From NCBI GenBank assembly GCA_018399435.1, contig JAGYOJ010000059.1:1-8221 (forward strand): 8,221 bases of DNA, in the 5' to 3' direction. This stretch comes from Actinomycetota bacterium. GTDB lineage: Bacteria > Actinomycetota > Humimicrobiia > Humimicrobiales > Humimicrobiaceae. This document shows, one piece after another, positions 6,188 to 8,221 of the stretch. The notes beneath the pieces were generated by a model. The model made no database searches. It saw only the letters and a list, made by a program, of their open reading frames with translations, and was not told where the DNA came from. Positions within the stretch are counted from its first letter, which is position 1, and each line of letters opens with the position of its first letter. The translations under genes were made by a program, and so were the position numbers.

Positions 6188-7312
6188 ATGGAAAATATAT
6201 ATACATTAAAAAAACAAAATTTAATATCATTTATTAAAAGCTTGAATAAAAGCAGCGATGTTTATTTGCCTGCTAGGGATAATAAAAATAATGTTTTTAA
6301 CTTTTTTTCATTAAAAGAAATAGAAGAAGACTTTTCTTTTAGCAGCCAAAATGACAAAAGGTATAGCATGGAATTAATAGAAAAAACTAGGCTTAGCCCT
6401 AAACATATACTATTCCCCCAGTATGAGAAATTATTAGATTTTCATTATGAGAAAAATCCTGAAAATATCGAAGATGTAAAAATAGAATTAGAAGTAACTC
6501 CCCCAGAAAGAAAAAGTATTATATTTGGCTTAAAGCCTTGTGATGTGCAGGGCATTAGCAGAATGGATAAGGTATTTAGCGAAGGACAGTTTACGGATCC
6601 ATATTATATTAAAAGAAGGGCTAACACGGTTTTAATTGCAATAGGCTGTGATACTGTATTTGATGATTGTTTTTGCTCTATGGTTGGAGGAAGCCCATAT
6701 AATTTTGATAACTCAGATATAGGGCTTATGGAAACAGACGGCTCTTATGTAGTCTTTGTTTATACAGATAAAGGGGAAGCCATAGTTGAAAATAATGAAT
6801 ATTTAGAGACTACCAGCGACAAAGAGAAAGTTAGTTTAAAATCAGAGCTAAAAGAAAAAGATGAAAAATCTTCTAAAAAAATAGAAAGCATGTGGCCTGG
6901 CACTAAATATGAAGATATACCAGATATAATGGATAAATCATTTAATTTGAAAATATGGGAAAAGCTTACAGAAAAATGCATTAGCTGTGGAGCATGTACA
7001 TTTGTCTGCCCTACTTGCTATTGTTTTGATATAAGGGATGAAAAAGATAATAAGCAGGGCCAAAGGTACAGGTGTTGGGATTTTTGCACTAGCTATATTT
7101 ATACCCTTGAAGCAAGCGGGCACAATCCCCGGGAAAGCATAACCAAAAGGTATAAAAATAAGGTCAATTGCAAATTTAATTATAACTACAAGAGGCATGG
7201 AAACCTATATTGTGTAGGATGTGGCAGATGCATAGATGTATGCCCTGTAGATATGGATATTAGGGAGATAGTCGCTGCTATTTTAGAAGAGTCAAAAGTA
7301 AAGGATAAATAA
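6188..7312 (+). CDS. flxB: FlxB-like 4Fe-4S dicluster protein (sulfhydrogenase beta / AsrA type)
   Basis: Iron-sulfur partner of FlxA, 374 residues, passing electrons from the FlxA flavin towards FlxC/FlxD. It belongs to the family of sulfhydrogenase beta subunits and anaerobic sulfite reductase subunit A. Visible features: GLKPCD at 114-119, GCD at 153-155, CFC at 161-163, a Lys/Glu/Ser-rich charged linker at about 205-233, first [4Fe-4S] motif Cys264/267/270/274-Pro continuing into TCYCFD, the family signature RCWDFC (295-300), then the second motif Cys342/345/348/352-Pro in CVGCGRCIDVCP. The partner gene flxA follows after 5 bases, the same pairing as in sulfhydrogenases and Asr enzymes, but no NiFe subunits or sulfite reductase subunit are present, favouring a Flx role. 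The ATG at 6188 has no clear ribosome site. Confidence 0.9.
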   Translation: MENIYTLKKQNLISFIKSLNKSSDVYLPARDNKNNVFNFFSLKEIEEDFSFSSQNDKRYSMELIEKTRLSPKHILFPQYEKLLDFHYEKNPENIEDVKIELEVTPPERKSIIFGLKPCDVQGISRMDKVFSEGQFTDPYYIKRRANTVLIAIGCDTVFDDCFCSMVGGSPYNFDNSDIGLMETDGSYVVFVYTDKGEAIVENNEYLETTSDKEKVSLKSELKEKDEKSSKKIESMWPGTKYEDIPDIMDKSFNLKIWEKLTEKCISCGACTFVCPTCYCFDIRDEKDNKQGQRYRCWDFCTSYIYTLEASGHNPRESITKRYKNKVNCKFNYNYKRHGNLYCVGCGRCIDVCPVDMDIREIVAAILEESKVKDK

Positions 7313-7317
7313 AATTT

Positions 7318-8184
7318 ATGGATACAAAAAATAAAAATAATAAAATTAAAGATAAAGATAACCCTTATTTGCCCTCTATTGCAATTGTAAAAGAAGTAAT
7401 AAGGGAAACGCCAAATATTATATCCCTTAAGATAGAGCTTGAAGACCAAAAGGAGAAAAAGTCTTTTTCATTTAAGCCCGGCCAGGTAGGACAGATTTCT
7501 GTATTTGGGTCTGGTGAATCAACATTTGTAATTAATTCTTCCCCTAGCGATACTGATTATTTACAGTTTACGGTAATGAAAGTTGGGGTAAACACTACTG
7601 CTATAAGTAATTTAAGTGAAGGAGAAAGGGTGGGGCTAAGGGCACCATTAGGCAATAGTTTCCCCTGCCAGGAATGGGAAGGCAAAAATATCCTTATAAT
7701 AGGAGGAGGAATTGGCCTTGCCCCATTAAGGCCCTTAATATTTTATATACTTGAAAACAGGGAAAAATATAAAGATTTGACAGTTCTATATGCTGCTAAA
7801 ACCCCACAGGATTTATGCTATAAATATGACCTTAAAGATTGGGAAAAGTTAGGTGATATAAATTTAGTACAGACTATAGACAATCCCTGTCCTGAATGGG
7901 ATAAAGAGGTTGGCCTCTGCCCTAATGTTTTAGAAAAGATGAATCCTTCACCGGGGGATACAGCAGCCATAACTTGCGGCCCGCCTATAATGATAAAATA
8001 TACCCTTGAAGTATTAAAGAAACTTAAATTTGAAAGAAATATGGTTTATACTACTCTTGAAAGGCGCATGAAGTGCGGTGTGGGAAAATGTGGCAGGTGC
8101 AATGTTGGAGAAAAATTTGTATGCATGGATGGCCCCGTTTTCTCTCTTGAGGAGCTTGAAAGTATCCCCGAGCCTTTTATTTAA
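7318..8184 (+). CDS. flxA: FlxA-like FAD/NAD(P)-binding oxidoreductase with [2Fe-2S]
   Basis: Pyridine-nucleotide-oxidising (or reducing) flavoprotein, 288 residues, ferredoxin-NADP reductase fold, related to sulfhydrogenase gamma and AsrB. Domains: FAD-binding barrel (about 18-115; FKPGQVGQISVFGSGES at 52-68, then FVINSSP), NAD(P)-binding domain (IIGGGIGLAPLRPLI at 127-141; CGPPIMIK at 220-227) and a C-terminal [2Fe-2S] site C253-x4-C258-x2-C261-x7-C269 within ERRMKCGVGKCGRC. The ERRM-CG-GKCGRC and FVINSSP patterns match Flx-type members. It probably delivers electrons from NADH to FlxB; NADH versus NADPH preference cannot be decided by eye. The first 14 residues are an Asn/Lys/Asp-rich leader beyond the family core, and the DNA there is almost pure A/T; no better in-frame start is seen. 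AAGGA (7301-7305) sits 12 bases before the ATG. This is the last gene of the window; the 37 bases beyond it hold no terminator hairpin that I can see. Confidence 0.92.
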   Translation: MDTKNKNNKIKDKDNPYLPSIAIVKEVIRETPNIISLKIELEDQKEKKSFSFKPGQVGQISVFGSGESTFVINSSPSDTDYLQFTVMKVGVNTTAISNLSEGERVGLRAPLGNSFPCQEWEGKNILIIGGGIGLAPLRPLIFYILENREKYKDLTVLYAAKTPQDLCYKYDLKDWEKLGDINLVQTIDNPCPEWDKEVGLCPNVLEKMNPSPGDTAAITCGPPIMIKYTLEVLKKLKFERNMVYTTLERRMKCGVGKCGRCNVGEKFVCMDGPVFSLEELESIPEPFI

Positions 8185-8221
8185 ACTGCAGTTTCCATCA
8201 TTTTCTCATAATTTAATTTAT

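Noticed and set aside
6188..8184. flxB/flxA as anaerobic sulfite reductase AsrAB or sulfhydrogenase HydBG
   Set aside because: The families are related, but no AsrC-type sirohaem subunit or NiFe hydrogenase subunits are present, and the linkage to hdrCBA and mvhD matches the Flx system.
8185..8221. Terminator or start of another gene after flxA
   Set aside because: Only 37 bases remain; apart from a CTGCAG hexamer palindrome there is no hairpin with a T-run and no open frame worth calling.

Overview
The window is one tightly packed, co-directional (+ strand) operon segment of seven genes. It encodes a heterodisulfide-reductase-type (HdrABC) module joined to a pyridine-nucleotide oxidoreductase module of the FlxABCD (Flox) type. 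The order is hdrC (5' end cut off by the window), hdrB, hdrA, flxD (mvhD-like), flxC, flxB, flxA. Gaps between genes are 6, 21, 2, -14, 11 and 5 bases, so there is essentially no non-coding DNA. No promoter lies inside the window. The last 37 bases after flxA contain no recognisable terminator or gene.

The organism is most likely an anaerobic bacterium with an AT-rich genome: by eye a little over one third G+C, Arg mostly AGG/AGA, frequent ATA for Ile. Oxygen-sensitive iron-sulfur proteins dominate, and Flx-type clusters are known from sulfate reducers, fermenters, syntrophs and acetogens rather than from methanogens. I see no hydrogenase catalytic subunit, no DsrC and no taxonomic marker, so I do not assign a lineage.

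Proposed working: FlxA (FAD, NAD(P)H, [2Fe-2S]) takes hydride electrons. FlxB and FlxC, two related ferredoxin-dicluster proteins, and FlxD ([2Fe-2S]) pass them to the flavin of HdrA. HdrA is the expected site of flavin-based bifurcation or confurcation. One branch leaves through HdrC to HdrB, whose two complete CCG motifs predict a disulfide-reducing site with noncubane clusters. The other branch goes to ferredoxin.

The most unusual element is HdrA. At 1130 residues it carries a complete GltD/NfnB-like FAD-NADP(H) module nested between the two cysteine motifs of the inserted ferredoxin domain of HdrA. The assembly therefore has two separate candidate pyridine-nucleotide sites, the GltD insert and FlxA. 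Together with ferredoxin and a disulfide couple this suggests a four-substrate electron hub, which is an inference from sequence only.
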